DNA of 64,000 bases from assembly GCF_014207375.1 (NCBI RefSeq), contig NZ_JACHEE010000009.1, positions 158,740 to 222,739 of the forward strand, given 5' to 3'. The position numbers and the translations under genes are program-made. A model generated the notes under the pieces. The model saw nothing but the letters and a program-made list of their open reading frames with translations, did not search any database and was not told the DNA's origin. Shown here piece after piece: positions 10,249 through 19,031 of the stretch. Every line of letters starts with the position of its first letter. Positions within the stretch are counted from its first letter, which is position 1. Source of the DNA: Arthrobacter sp. AZCC_0090 (GTDB taxonomy: Bacteria > Actinomycetota > Actinomycetes > Actinomycetales > Micrococcaceae).

Positions 10249-10626
10249 CTAGCGGCCGGCCTTCTTCTTGCCGGCGACGGTACGCTTCGGGCCCTTGCGG
10301 GTACGAGCGTTGGTCTTCGTACGCTGACCGCGTACGGGCAGGCCCTTGCGGTGACGCAGGCCTTCGTAGCTGCCGATTTCAACCTTGCGGCGGATATCTG
10401 CTGCTACTTCGCGGCGAAGGTCACCCTCAACCTTGTAGTTGCCTTCAATGTAGTCACGCAGCTGGACCAGCTCGGCGTCAGTCAGGTCTTTGACGCGAAC
10501 GTCAGCGCTGATGCCGGTGGCAGCCAGGGTTTCGTGTGCACGGGTCTTGCCCACGCCGTAGATGTAAGTAAGCGCAATTTCCAACCGCTTTTCGCGGGGA
10601 ATGTCTACGCCAGCGAGACGAGCCAT
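10249..10626 (-). CDS. rpsM: 30S ribosomal protein S13
   Basis: A 125-residue S13, in the head of the small subunit where it contacts the P-site tRNA and the large subunit. It begins [20 protein letters not shown], the normal family start, so I chose the ATG at 10626 over in-frame codons further upstream. The [21 protein letters not shown] end is the conserved basic C-terminus. It lies 191 bases after rpmJ in the alpha operon, a spacer that holds three small hairpins. Confidence 0.97.
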   Translation of the reverse strand: MARLAGVDIPREKRLEIALTYIYGVGKTRAHETLAATGISADVRVKDLTDAELVQLRDYIEGNYKVEGDLRREVAADIRRKVEIGSYEGLRHRKGLPVRGQRTKTNARTRKGPKRTVAGKKKAGR

Positions 10627-10767
10627 AGTGGCAGTACTCCTTGAATAAACCGGAGGTCGTAGGCAGTACACCCGCACTTTCAGTGCGGCCCCAGCCTCCG
10701 ACCGGGGGTTAGCTGTCCGGGCTCTGTGCGTCCCAATTCAGCTTGTGCTGCCTTTATTTACTTGCGT

Positions 10768-10817
10768 GGGTTAGCAACCCAGGTTGCCCTTGCGGGCACT
10801 AGTTCCCTTGCGGGGAA
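10768..10817. other. Cluster of three small hairpins between rpmJ and rpsM
   Basis: Three short stems follow each other: GGGTT/AACCC (10768-10780), TGCCC/GGGCA with the sense-strand tetraloop GCAA (10785-10798), and TTCCC/GGGAA with sense loop CGCAA (10803-10817). They come directly after the rpmJ stop codon on the minus strand. The GCAA loops match the GNRA type of very stable RNA tetraloops. Their role is unknown; 3'-end protection or processing are possibilities. Confidence 0.55.
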
Positions 10818-10931
10818 TTAGCCCTGGCGCTGCTTGTGGCGCGGGTTCTCGCAGATCACCATGACCCGGCCATTACGGCGGATCACTTTGCACTTGTCGC
10901 AGATCTGCTTAACGCTCGGCTTGACCTTCAT
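10818..10931 (-). CDS. rpmJ: 50S ribosomal protein L36
   Basis: A 37-residue protein that I read directly from the bases: it starts [15 protein letters not shown] and ends [10 protein letters not shown]. It is the zinc-binding form of L36, with Cys residues at 11, 14 and 27 and His at 32 as metal ligands. L36 is the smallest large-subunit protein. It lies 75 bases after infA, the usual place. Start and stop are certain from the conserved length. Confidence 0.97.
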   Translation of the reverse strand: MKVKPSVKQICDKCKVIRRNGRVMVICENPRHKQRQG

Positions 10932-11006
10932 GGCGTTCCTTTGCGTGTTGCAGTTGGTCGGCTGTTGCGGCAATACCTAAGGTTTCCCAAGGCTGCCGCC
11001 CAGCAA

Positions 11007-11228
11007 TTACTTGTAGCGGTAGACGATTCGACCACGTGTGAGGTCGTAAGGGCTCAGCTCCACCACTACGCGGTCCTCAGGGAGAATCCTGATGTAGTGC
11101 TGTCGCATCTTCCCCGAGATGTGTGCAAGAACGATGTGCTTGTTGGTGAGCTCAACGCGAAACATCGCATTGGGCAGCGCCTCAGTCACAACGCCCTCGA
11201 TCTCAATGACCCCGTCCTTCTTGGCCAT
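11007..11228 (-). CDS. infA: Translation initiation factor IF-1
   Basis: A 73-residue OB-fold protein beginning [20 protein letters not shown], with the conserved [13 protein letters not shown] region ([20 protein letters not shown]) and the end [13 protein letters not shown]-1 binds the A site of the 30S subunit during initiation. The ATG at 11228 is set by the family length. It is the first gene of the alpha operon, with a leader of about 150 bases after a strong promoter. In this genome it is separated from map by 15 kb of accessory genes. Confidence 0.97.
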   Translation of the reverse strand: MAKKDGVIEIEGVVTEALPNAMFRVELTNKHIVLAHISGKMRQHYIRILPEDRVVVELSPYDLTRGRIVYRYK

Positions 11229-11384
11229 ATCCTCCGCTAACTGTTGTTTGCCGCAGCCCTCCGGATAGGCACCGGAAAATCTGCGGACGTTTTTTGTTTG
11301 TTTGGCCGTCCGGCTCCTGCCACTCCACATAGCAGGACTCGCGACCTGTTAAATGGGCGTGGCTGTGCAGACAACCAACAGACA

Positions 11385-11413
11385 ACTCTACGCTAATGCG
11401 GCGCGAATGTTAA
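11385..11413 (-). promoter_or_regulatory. Promoter of the infA-rplQ operon
   Basis: On the minus strand TTAACA (11413-11408) and TAGAGT (11390-11385) are separated by exactly 17 bases, close to the housekeeping sigma consensus (5 of 6 and 4 of 6 matches). Transcription would start near 11378, giving a leader of about 150 bases before infA. It is one of the two clearest promoters in the window. Confidence 0.7.
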
Positions 11414-11484
11414 ATCCGCCCATGCTAGCGCAGACACCGGCGCGGTGTCACCCTTCTCCGTGCCGGAGAACCCCCTAGAACACG

Positions 11485-12435
11485 CTAAACCGCGCCGTAG
11501 GACGGGAAAGTCCCTGCCGCCGTCGTGATGGATTCCGCGGAAGCGACGCCGTCAAGAACAGCCAGGCGCACGGCGTCTGCCGCCGCGCTTTGCAGGGTAA
11601 TGAGCGAGACCTGCCTCGCTTGTTCCGAACTGCGGTCGAGCCCGACGGCGCCCGTCGCCAGTGCGAACACCGTGTCGCCGTCGGCGAGGGTATGGGAAGG
11701 ATTCAGAGCCCGGGCGAGGCCAGCGTGTGCGGCACTGGCAGTGCGCTTGCATTCGGCAGGGTCGAGGACCGCATTGGTCGCGACGACAACAAGCGTGGTG
11801 TTCAACGCCGGGGGCGCGGCCGGATTTGTGCTCCCGGGCTCCTCCCGCTGGGGCGATCCGCCAAAAGGCATGCCCAGCGCGTTCACCACTGCGAGCGCCC
11901 CCACCACCACTCCGTTGTCCAGGGTGATGGAGGACGTGCCCACTCCGCCTTTGAATGCGCCCCGTCCGATCACGGCACCGGTACCGGCGCCAATGTTTCC
12001 GCGCCCGACGTCGGCATGCTCACTTGCGGCTGCAGCCGCGGCGGCCGCTTCGTATCCCATGGCCTCGTCGGGGCGGGCTGCGAAGTCACCGCCGCGGCCC
12101 AAGTCGAAGATCGCGGCGGCCGGAACGATTGGCACTACTCCCCCGGGCACGGCGAACCCGCGCCCTTGTTCTTCGCACCATCGCTGGGCACCGTGGGCCG
12201 TGACCAAACCGAAGGCACTCCCACCCGTGAGCACCACTGCATCCACCGTGGGCACGAGGGTGGTGGGATCAAGCGCATCCGTCTCGTGCGTGCCCGGACC
12301 GCCGCCGCGCACATCGACCGATGCCACCGTCCCGGGCGGCGGGAGAACTACGGTCACCCCGCTCAGCCAACCGTCGCCGATCCGCTGGACATGTCCCACT
12401 CGGATTCCTGGCACATCAGTGATCTTGGAAGTCAT
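11485..12435 (-). CDS. P1 (S58/DmpA) family N-terminal nucleophile peptidase
   Basis: A 316-residue protein with P1-family marks: VPGIRVGHVQR at the start, the VVLTGGSAFGL loop, a Gly-rich FDLGRGGDF segment and FKGGVGTSSI around the expected self-cleavage and nucleophile site. Family members include DmpA D-aminopeptidase, beta-peptidyl aminopeptidases and the nylon-oligomer hydrolase NylC, all acting on unusual amide bonds. No signal peptide is seen, so it should act in the cytoplasm on imported substrate. It is the last gene of an ABC importer operon, 15 bases after the previous gene. The exact substrate cannot be read from the sequence. Confidence 0.82.
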   Translation of the reverse strand: MTSKITDVPGIRVGHVQRIGDGWLSGVTVVLPPPGTVASVDVRGGGPGTHETDALDPTTLVPTVDAVVLTGGSAFGLVTAHGAQRWCEEQGRGFAVPGGVVPIVPAAAIFDLGRGGDFAARPDEAMGYEAAAAAAAASEHADVGRGNIGAGTGAVIGRGAFKGGVGTSSITLDNGVVVGALAVVNALGMPFGGSPQREEPGSTNPAAPPALNTTLVVVATNAVLDPAECKRTASAAHAGLARALNPSHTLADGDTVFALATGAVGLDRSSEQARQVSLITLQSAAADAVRLAVLDGVASAESITTAAGTFPSYGAV

Positions 12436-12450
12436 GTGCCTATTCTGCTC

Positions 12451-13491
12451 CTACACTGCTGCGCCGATCCGGGACAGCGCGTCCCTCAGCGCCTTCGCCG
12501 AGATGTCGATGAAGTGCGCACCGTCGTACTGGGCGGCGCGCAAGTCGCTGAGCCGCGGCGCTTCGCCCCGTTCCGCCCGTTCCGCGTACTCCGCCGCCAT
12601 GCTCCGGATGCTAGCCACTTCTTCGAGGTCCAAGTCCGGGTGCATGGCAATCCATTCAGGATCGTCGAGGCCGATTGGCAGGTGCAAGGTGGGGCCTGCG
12701 TTCTCGATCGAAAGCGGGAGGTCCGGGGTTTCGGCGTGCAGGATGCCGAGCACCGCGTCCCAATCGATCGAGCCGTGGCCGATCGGTGCGAAGATCCGCC
12801 CGAAGACACCGTCCTGTTCGCCCAGGACAAAGTCCCGCAGGTGGGTGGCCCGGGTATAGGGTGCCACGCGACGCGCAGCCGCCACCGGGTCCTCCCCTCG
12901 CACCACCACATTTGCTGTGTCAAAGGTGACCCCCAGGACATCCGGCCCCACGGCTTCGACCAGACGGACGATTTCGTAACTCGTGATCTCCTCGTGGGTC
13001 TCGATGTTCATGTGCACGCCGTGGTCCCGGGCCGCCGGCGCAAGGAGCCGCAGGAACTTCTCGATCGCCACGAGCTGATCGGCCCACGGTGCGTCGGTCC
13101 GGAAGCGGTCGAAAACGTAGTAACCCGGCATGCCGCGCTGGTAGTTGGCACACGCCACCCACAGGTCTGTCACGCCAGCGGCTTCGTGCGCGGCCTCGAT
13201 CATCTTGATCATGCCGCGTGTGTAGTCGCCGTCGCCGAGCCTACGGACCTGGGGCGCTTCGGCCGTCGCGTACGGGTTGACCTTGGCGAGGCCCATCTGG
13301 AGGTAGAGATTGAGTGAATCCGCACAGTCCCGGACCTCTGCGAGCAAGCCGCGGTCCAGGGTCGGGGAGACGTCCATGACGCTTCGGAAGTACACGCCTT
13401 CCATCCCCATGCCATGTGCCCGCTCGAGGATACGGATCGCTGAGTCGTCCGCTTCGTGGGGGATCTTGCTTCCATCGACACCAATTCGCAT
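12451..13491 (-). CDS. Sugar phosphate isomerase/epimerase-like TIM barrel protein
   Basis: A 346-residue xylose isomerase-like TIM barrel (AP endonuclease 2 family). Likely metal ligands are seen in IETHEE, FDTANVVVRGEDP, ATHLRDF and SIENAG. I chose the ATG at 13491 (MRIGVDGSK, first barrel strand, AGGACGAG upstream). A GTG at 13566 with GGAGG upstream would add 25 residues. It resembles the protein encoded at 19028-20137 over the whole barrel (FDxANxVVRxEDP), so the operon carries two paralogues. Members isomerise or epimerise sugars, keto acids or inositols; the substrate here is unknown. Confidence 0.75.
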   Translation of the reverse strand: MRIGVDGSKIPHEADDSAIRILERAHGMGMEGVYFRSVMDVSPTLDRGLLAEVRDCADSLNLYLQMGLAKVNPYATAEAPQVRRLGDGDYTRGMIKMIEAAHEAAGVTDLWVACANYQRGMPGYYVFDRFRTDAPWADQLVAIEKFLRLLAPAARDHGVHMNIETHEEITSYEIVRLVEAVGPDVLGVTFDTANVVVRGEDPVAAARRVAPYTRATHLRDFVLGEQDGVFGRIFAPIGHGSIDWDAVLGILHAETPDLPLSIENAGPTLHLPIGLDDPEWIAMHPDLDLEEVASIRSMAAEYAERAERGEAPRLSDLRAAQYDGAHFIDISAKALRDALSRIGAAV

Positions 13492-13599
13492 TTTCTCGTC
13501 CTTAGCTAGTTCTTCCTGTTGTCTCGCCCGCCGCGGGTGCTTTTCGACGGGTATCTGCGTCGTCACCGAGGGTGGGCCTCCGGTGTTTCAAGCCGTGCC

Positions 13600-15219
13600 C
13601 TAACGCCCCCAGTTGTAAAACGTGGTTGACGAGGCGTAGTCGAAGTCCTTGACCGAGTGTGCAAGCACTGCCGTGAACTGCGCACGGTAGAGGATCATGG
13701 TGGGGGAACTGGCCCGCCAAGCGTCCACGAGTGCATTGATGTACGGCAGCTGGGCTTGCAGGCTTGGTGCGTCGTCGAGCTTCTTCATGAGCTCCGGAGT
13801 GCCTGGAATGCAGATGTGCTGGTTGTTGAAGCTGCTGCCACAGGTCATCTTCTTGCGGAGTTCGTAGGCCGCCACGGCACCGGCACTTTCGAAGAGCAGC
13901 GCGGATTGGTATTTGCCGGTATTGAACTTCGTGGCAAAGGCCGTGGGCGTCTGCGAATCGATATTGACAGTCACGCCGATTTCCTCCCACGAGGCTTTCA
14001 GGATCGTCGCAAGGGTCGAGACTCCGGGCGACGTTGGGTTGATCATGAGGTCGATCTGGGGATTCGCCAGGCCCGACTCCTTGACCAACGCCCGTGCCCG
14101 GTCCTTGTCAAGGGGGCGGGGGGCGGAACGTTGCGGGTCGAATCCGGGCGTCCCTGGAACGAACGGGCCGTAGTAGCTGTCCGCGTAGCCGTAGGCGACG
14201 CTGGCCTTGATCTGCTCGTACGGCACGGCGTACGTCAGTGCTTCACGCAATTTCGGATTGGACGTCACGCCTGACGAGTTGTCGAAGGATACGGTGACCG
14301 GGGCAAATGCCGGGGCCGTGGACACATTGCAGCAGTCGTTCTGGCTCAGTTCGTGGACCACGTAGGGCGGCAGTCCAAGCGTCACATCCGCCTCGCCTCG
14401 ACGCGCCTGCAGCATCAGGGTCGGTATCGAGGTGATGAAGTTGACGCGGACCACCGGTTCTTTGGCAGCCGTGCCGTAGTAGTTCGGATTCCGTTTGAGC
14501 ACCGCGTAGTTGTTTGCTACGTATTCATCCAGGACATAGGGGCCGCTGCTGCTGGCGGTGTGCGCGGCCAGCCATTGATTCGGCACGCCCTTCTTGTCCT
14601 CGCCATGTTCCTTGATGACCTTCGGGTCATAGATCGACCCGCGACTCTGCGCCAGGGTCACCAAGATCGCGGGATAGGCGCGTGACAGTTCGAGGCGGAC
14701 AGTCTGGGGGTCTACTACTACGACCCCGCTGATCAGGGGCGGATCCGTCAGGCCTATCTGAAGGCCCAGGGAACCGCATCCGCCAATCGTGAGATTCCGC
14801 ATGATCGAATACCTGACGGCCTCGGCATCCAAGGGGTTGCCGTTGGCGAACTTGGCCCCGGGGTGCAGGGAGAACGTGTAGGCCTTCCCATCAGGAGAGA
14901 CCGTCCAGGTTGCGGCCAAGTCGCCCTTGACCCGGGCTGGATCTGTGTTGGCTACGAGCGTTCCGTCGGGCTGCTGATCCTCGTCGAGCTTGACCAGCCG
15001 GGCATAGAAATTACTGGCGAAACTGTTTTCGTTGCCGGCGCAGACGAAAGCCGGGTCGATATTGGTCAGCGTCGTGGCCCAGTTCACTGTGAACGGCCGG
15101 CTTGTCCCACCGGAAGAGTTCGCTGGGCTTGCGCAACCGGCCAAGGCGAGCAGGCCGGCGGCGGCGAGGAACGCCGTCGTCCTCTTCATCAGGACACGTG
15201 GGGTAGGCAGGGTCCTCAT
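13600..15219 (-). CDS. ABC transporter substrate-binding lipoprotein, peptide/nickel family 5
   Basis: A 539-residue extracellular solute-binding protein of family 5 (DppA/OppA type). A basic start and hydrophobic segment lead to the lipobox LAGC with Cys29 as the lipid anchor. NIDPAF near the start and DGKAYTFSLHPGAKFANG are characteristic of the family. The ATG at 15219 (AAGGAAAG upstream) lies one base after the stop of the upstream ATPase gene. Family members bind di- or oligopeptides, nickel chelates, opines or glycosides. With the neighbouring P1 peptidase a peptide-like substrate is the best guess. Confidence 0.88.
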   Translation of the reverse strand: MRTLPTPRVLMKRTTAFLAAAGLLALAGCASPANSSGGTSRPFTVNWATTLTNIDPAFVCAGNENSFASNFYARLVKLDEDQQPDGTLVANTDPARVKGDLAATWTVSPDGKAYTFSLHPGAKFANGNPLDAEAVRYSIMRNLTIGGCGSLGLQIGLTDPPLISGVVVVDPQTVRLELSRAYPAILVTLAQSRGSIYDPKVIKEHGEDKKGVPNQWLAAHTASSSGPYVLDEYVANNYAVLKRNPNYYGTAAKEPVVRVNFITSIPTLMLQARRGEADVTLGLPPYVVHELSQNDCCNVSTAPAFAPVTVSFDNSSGVTSNPKLREALTYAVPYEQIKASVAYGYADSYYGPFVPGTPGFDPQRSAPRPLDKDRARALVKESGLANPQIDLMINPTSPGVSTLATILKASWEEIGVTVNIDSQTPTAFATKFNTGKYQSALLFESAGAVAAYELRKKMTCGSSFNNQHICIPGTPELMKKLDDAPSLQAQLPYINALVDAWRASSPTMILYRAQFTAVLAHSVKDFDYASSTTFYNWGR

Positions 15220-15220
15220 C

Positions 15221-16066
15221 TCACTTTCCTTCCGTGGCTGCGGCCGTTCCGGCCGCCGCAAGCGCCTTGGCCCGGCGGCGAGCGCCCGGAACGGCATCCA
15301 GCAGCGCCCGCGTATAGGGATGGGTGGTGTTGTCGAATACGTCCGCCGAGGTTCCGGCCTCTACGATCTGTCCCGAGTTCATGACGGCGATGTGATGGCT
15401 CATGAGCCGGGCCACTGCCAGGTCATGAACGATGAACAGATAGGTCAACCCAAGCTCATCCTGGAGGTCGCTCAGGAGATTGAGGACCTGCGCCTGGATG
15501 GAGACGTCCAGCGCGCTCACCGGTTCGTCCAAGACCACGAGGTCCGGGTTCAGGACCAGCGCCCGGGCGATCGCGATCCGTTGGCGTTGACCGCCGGAGA
15601 ACGCGAAGGGATAGCGCTGCGCCTGCTTGACAGTGATGCCGACGCGGTCGAGCACTTCCTCGACCCGGCGCGAGCGCTCAGCGGCGTCCGAGACGCCATG
15701 GATGACCAATGGCTCTTCCACCAAGTCAGCGACCGTGAAGCGCGGGTCCAGTGAGCCGTTGGGGTCCTGGAACACCATCTGGATGCGCTTGCGCATCCGC
15801 CGCATCTGCGGCTTCGAGAGGGAGGTGAGGTCCACGCCATCGAACTCGATCAGGCCGCTGTCTACGCCCGTCAGGCCCATAACGCACGCCGCCGTGGTGG
15901 ACTTGCCGCTGCCCGATTCTCCAACGAGTCCCAGTGTTTGTCCGCGGCGCAGTTCGAAGGAGACGTCCCGCAGGATCTGGGTCCGGTTCCGGGATCCGAC
16001 TCCTCGGCCGTAGGACTTGTTGAGGTTCTCCACCCGCAAGAGCGGGGCTGTGGCTAGGTTGCTCAT
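15221..16066 (-). CDS. ABC transporter ATP-binding protein, DppF/OppF type
   Basis: A 281-residue ATPase with Walker A GESGSGKST, the signature FSGGQRQRIAIARAL and Walker B LVVLDEPVSALDVS. The LRDVSFELRRGQTLGLVGESG layout is that of peptide-type importers. It lacks the cysteine-rich C-terminal extension that the partner ATPase has and ends in an Ala-rich tail. The ATG at 16066 overlaps the partner's stop by four bases and has AGGAG upstream. The two ATPases should form a heterodimer on the cytoplasmic face of the two permeases. Confidence 0.88.
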   Translation of the reverse strand: MSNLATAPLLRVENLNKSYGRGVGSRNRTQILRDVSFELRRGQTLGLVGESGSGKSTTAACVMGLTGVDSGLIEFDGVDLTSLSKPQMRRMRKRIQMVFQDPNGSLDPRFTVADLVEEPLVIHGVSDAAERSRRVEEVLDRVGITVKQAQRYPFAFSGGQRQRIAIARALVLNPDLVVLDEPVSALDVSIQAQVLNLLSDLQDELGLTYLFIVHDLAVARLMSHHIAVMNSGQIVEAGTSADVFDNTTHPYTRALLDAVPGARRRAKALAAAGTAAATEGK

Positions 16067-17118
16067 GCTGCATCTCCTGGGGTATCGCTCGCGAAATGGC
16101 AGCGGACGACGGCGCCGCTCGCCAAAGCGCGGGCCTCGGGACGTTCTGTTGCGCACCGCAGTTCATCCCGGCCAAGTGGGCATCGGGCGACAAAGGGGCA
16201 TCCGGGCTCGTCCACGGAAAGGTCCGGGGGCGAGCCCGGGATGGCGGGCAACGCCCCGCGCTTGGTGGCGGCGGGGTCGATGACACAATCCAGAAGTGCC
16301 TTGGAGTACGGGTGTGCCGGCGAGCCGAAGAGGGACCGGGTACTGGTGGATTCGACGAAGCGGCCCGCGTACATGACGTTGACGCTGTCGCAGAGTTCTT
16401 CCACGATCCCCAGGTTGTGGGTGATCATGATCAACGCATTGCCGCGTTCGTCGCAGATTTTGGCCAGGAGGTCGAGCACTTGTGCCTGCGTGGTGACGTC
16501 CAGGGCCGTCGTGGGTTCGTCCGCGATGACCACGGTGGGGTCGTTGGCTATGGCCATGGCGATAAGCACGCGTTGCCTCATGCCCCCGGAGTATTGGTGG
16601 GGGTAGTCGGCGATCCTCCGCTGCGGATCGTTGACGCCCACCTCGGCGAGGAGTTCACAGGCCATTCTCCGCGCCACCTTGACAGACACGTCCTGGTGCA
16701 CCCGGATGGTTTCCACGAACTGGCTTCCGATGGTCTTCAGGGGATCCAGGGCAGCCATCGGGTCTTGGAACACCAAGCCGATATCCTTGCCTCGGATCCT
16801 GGAGATCCCGGCGTCGTCGAGCCCCACGAGTTCTGTCCCGTTGAGCTTAACGCTGCCGCTGACGACCCGGCCCGGCTGCGGGACCAGCCCAACGAGTGAC
16901 ATGGCCATGGCGGATTTCCCGGAGCCCGACTCTCCCACGATCGCCAGGCGCTGGCGTTTGCGCAGCTCGAAGGAGACGTCACGCACAGCATGGACCGTTC
17001 CCGAGGCGGTGTCGAAGTCGGTGACGAGGCCGTTGACGCTGAGCACGAGCGATCGGTCTCGGTCCCCGTTCTCGGCCACGCTTTGGGAAGGTAAGGGAAA
17101 TGCGTTGGTGTGCGACAT
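16063..17118 (-). CDS. ABC transporter ATP-binding protein, DppD/OppD type
   Basis: A 351-residue ATPase starting MSHTNAF at 17118, sharing one base with the permease stop. Walker A is GESGSGKSA, the signature YSGGMRQRVLIAMAIAN and Walker B VVIADEPTTALDVT. The C-terminal oligopeptide extension CPFVARCPLGRDELRC has the cysteines that in related transporters hold an iron-sulfur cluster. An in-frame extension reaches far upstream but overlaps the permease gene and has no family similarity, so it was rejected. Partner of the ATPase encoded immediately downstream. Confidence 0.88.
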   Translation of the reverse strand: MSHTNAFPLPSQSVAENGDRDRSLVLSVNGLVTDFDTASGTVHAVRDVSFELRKRQRLAIVGESGSGKSAMAMSLVGLVPQPGRVVSGSVKLNGTELVGLDDAGISRIRGKDIGLVFQDPMAALDPLKTIGSQFVETIRVHQDVSVKVARRMACELLAEVGVNDPQRRIADYPHQYSGGMRQRVLIAMAIANDPTVVIADEPTTALDVTTQAQVLDLLAKICDERGNALIMITHNLGIVEELCDSVNVMYAGRFVESTSTRSLFGSPAHPYSKALLDCVIDPAATKRGALPAIPGSPPDLSVDEPGCPFVARCPLGRDELRCATERPEARALASGAVVRCHFASDTPGDAA

Positions 17119-18134
17119 CAGCGGGCTCCTACTCGGGTGCGGGGATCTGCCGCGGTCATGATGAGGTCCGCGACGAGGCTGACCACTACGTAGAGGATGG
17201 CGGCCAGCAGAAGAACTGCCTGGACCACGGCAAAGTCCTTCTGAATGATGGCGTCGGCCGTCATGGAACCAATCCCTGGCCACCCGAACACCTTTTCGAC
17301 CAGCAGGCTCCCCGCCAGTAGGTCGGCGAACAAGAGCGACGCCGCCGGCAATAGCGACAAGAGCCCGTGCGGGGCCACGTGGCGCGTGTAAACGGGAAAC
17401 CGGCGCAGACCATGGCTCTGGGCAACAGTGACGAAGGTTTCTCGCAGCGTGCCTCGAAGTTGGTTCCGGTACAGCCTGCTGAGGAAGGCGAACGGGCCCA
17501 GGGCGACGATCGTCGCGGGCAGGATCAGGTGCCAGGCGGCGTTGGCAAACGTTCCCCACTGTCCAGCCAGCACGGCATCCACGGTGAACATGCCGGTGAT
17601 GTTTGGCGGACGGAGAGTCCCAGGTGACAGGCGACCTTCCGGACCCGGGAAGATCCCGAGCTGGATCGAGAGAACCAGCAAGGCAAGCAGCGCGATCCAG
17701 AAAGGTGGTGAACCCATGGCCAAGGAAGAGGCGACGCGGAGGAAGCGGTCCGGCCAGCGGCGTCGTGAGTAGACGGCGACGCTCGCGGCGAGGACTGCTG
17801 CCGCAATCGCAATGAGGACCGACAACAGCCCCAGTTCGATCGTGGCCGGTAGGCGCTGCGCAAGGAGGTTGCCCACACTGTTCCCGGTGCTGTAAGAGAA
17901 GCCGAAGTCACCGCGCAGAAGCGACCCCATGTAGTTCCCGTACTGGACGAGCAGGTTGTCATCCAAGCCCATTGATTTCCGCAGGGCCGCGATGGTGTCG
18001 TCGGTGGCCGTATCCCCGGCGATGGCCCGGGCCGGGTCACCGGGAACCTTGCGGAGGAGGATAAAGGCGAAGATCGAAGCCCCGAAGACAGTGGCCAGTG
18101 CCACGCCGAGTCGTTTGGAAATGGTGCTAATCAT
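17118..18134 (-). CDS. ABC transporter permease, DppB/OppB type
   Basis: A 338-residue inner membrane protein with six predicted membrane segments. The start SKRLGVALATVFGASIFAFI, the motif RKVPGDPARAI (usual LxPGDP) and the EAA-type loop QSHGLRRFPVYTRHVAPHG place it in the DppB group. It forms the channel together with the DppC-type protein encoded just upstream in the operon. Nine bases separate the two. The large periplasmic loop after the first segment is of normal size. Confidence 0.88.
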   Translation of the reverse strand: MISTISKRLGVALATVFGASIFAFILLRKVPGDPARAIAGDTATDDTIAALRKSMGLDDNLLVQYGNYMGSLLRGDFGFSYSTGNSVGNLLAQRLPATIELGLLSVLIAIAAAVLAASVAVYSRRRWPDRFLRVASSLAMGSPPFWIALLALLVLSIQLGIFPGPEGRLSPGTLRPPNITGMFTVDAVLAGQWGTFANAAWHLILPATIVALGPFAFLSRLYRNQLRGTLRETFVTVAQSHGLRRFPVYTRHVAPHGLLSLLPAASLLFADLLAGSLLVEKVFGWPGIGSMTADAIIQKDFAVVQAVLLLAAILYVVVSLVADLIMTAADPRTRVGAR

Positions 18135-18143
18135 CAGGAAACC

Positions 18144-19031
18144 TCACTTTGCCTGGACGAATTCGCCGCGTGGGTCCAGGACTTCCCGGGCCCGGTCTGC
18201 GATCAGGGTGGTCAGGCTGACGGCAAGGAGCAGGCCCAGGCCGGGGAAACCGGCGATCCACCATTGACCGGTCAGGAAGAATTGCTGGCCGTCCGTGATC
18301 ATTTCTCCCCATTCGGCGGTGGGCGGTTGTGCCCCGAGGCCCAAGTAGCCGAGGGCGGCGAGGGAGAGCACTGCCGCACCGAAGACGGCGGCCATCTGAA
18401 GGATCATGATCGGGACCAGGTGCGGGAAGACGTGGCGGAACAAGACGCGGGCCGGGTGTGCTCCGAGTGCCATGGTGGAGCGGATGAAGTCCTGGCCATA
18501 CAAACGCATCACCTCACCGCGGAGGGTCCGCATGTACCAGGGGAACGAGTGTAGCGAGAGCCCGATGACCACGGCCGTCACGCCCGGCTTGAGCGCCATT
18601 GCGATGGCCATCGCCAGGAGGATGGCCGGGAAGCAGAGGATGGAGTTGGTCAACCAAGTGAAAAGCGTGTCCACCCAGCCGCGCATGGATCCCGCCAAAA
18701 GGGCTGCGATACAACCGAGCACGGCCCCGATCAAGGCAATGGTCAGGCCGGCCAGGATCGATGTCTGGCCACCCGCCAGAACCCGGGCCAGTACGTCACG
18801 GCCCGTGTCGTCGGTGCCCATGGGGTGGCCCAAGCTGGGAGCCTGGAGGACTGCGCCAAGGTTGATGGAATCGGGCTGCGCCCGCCAGACCAAGGGGCCC
18901 AACAATGTGGCCACAATAAGGGCGGCCAAGAGGGACAGGGTCATGGTCAATGTCGTGTCCCGTCTGAGGAAGTTCCTGAAAGGCCTGCTTCTGGCAGGGA
19001 CAACGATCTGTGAGGCGGCAATGGCTGTCAT
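18144..19031 (-). CDS. ABC transporter permease, DppC/OppC type
   Basis: A 295-residue inner membrane protein. The GTDDTGRDVLARVLAG motif and the cytoplasmic EAA loop GAHPARVLFRHVFPHLVP are diagnostic of DppC-type permeases. The ATG at 19031 (MTAIAAS) overlaps the stop of the preceding TIM barrel gene by four bases, so longer in-frame starts were rejected. It pairs with the DppB-type permease. In most peptide transporters the B permease comes before C, so the C-B-D-F-substrate-binding order here is inverted compared with the usual one. Confidence 0.88.
   Translation of the reverse strand: MTAIAASQIVVPARSRPFRNFLRRDTTLTMTLSLLAALIVATLLGPLVWRAQPDSINLGAVLQAPSLGHPMGTDDTGRDVLARVLAGGQTSILAGLTIALIGAVLGCIAALLAGSMRGWVDTLFTWLTNSILCFPAILLAMAIAMALKPGVTAVVIGLSLHSFPWYMRTLRGEVMRLYGQDFIRSTMALGAHPARVLFRHVFPHLVPIMILQMAAVFGAAVLSLAALGYLGLGAQPPTAEWGEMITDGQQFFLTGQWWIAGFPGLGLLLAVSLTTLIADRAREVLDPRGEFVQAK

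Noticed and set aside
11525..13317. Long plus-strand frames opposite the P1 peptidase and TIM barrel genes
   Set aside because: They lie antisense to genes with clear family motifs and have Arg/Pro/Ser-rich composition typical of shadow frames.
16063..17559. A longer start for the DppD-type ATPase
   Set aside because: The extra 147 residues overlap the permease gene and are low-complexity; MSHTNAF at 17118 starts the family core properly.
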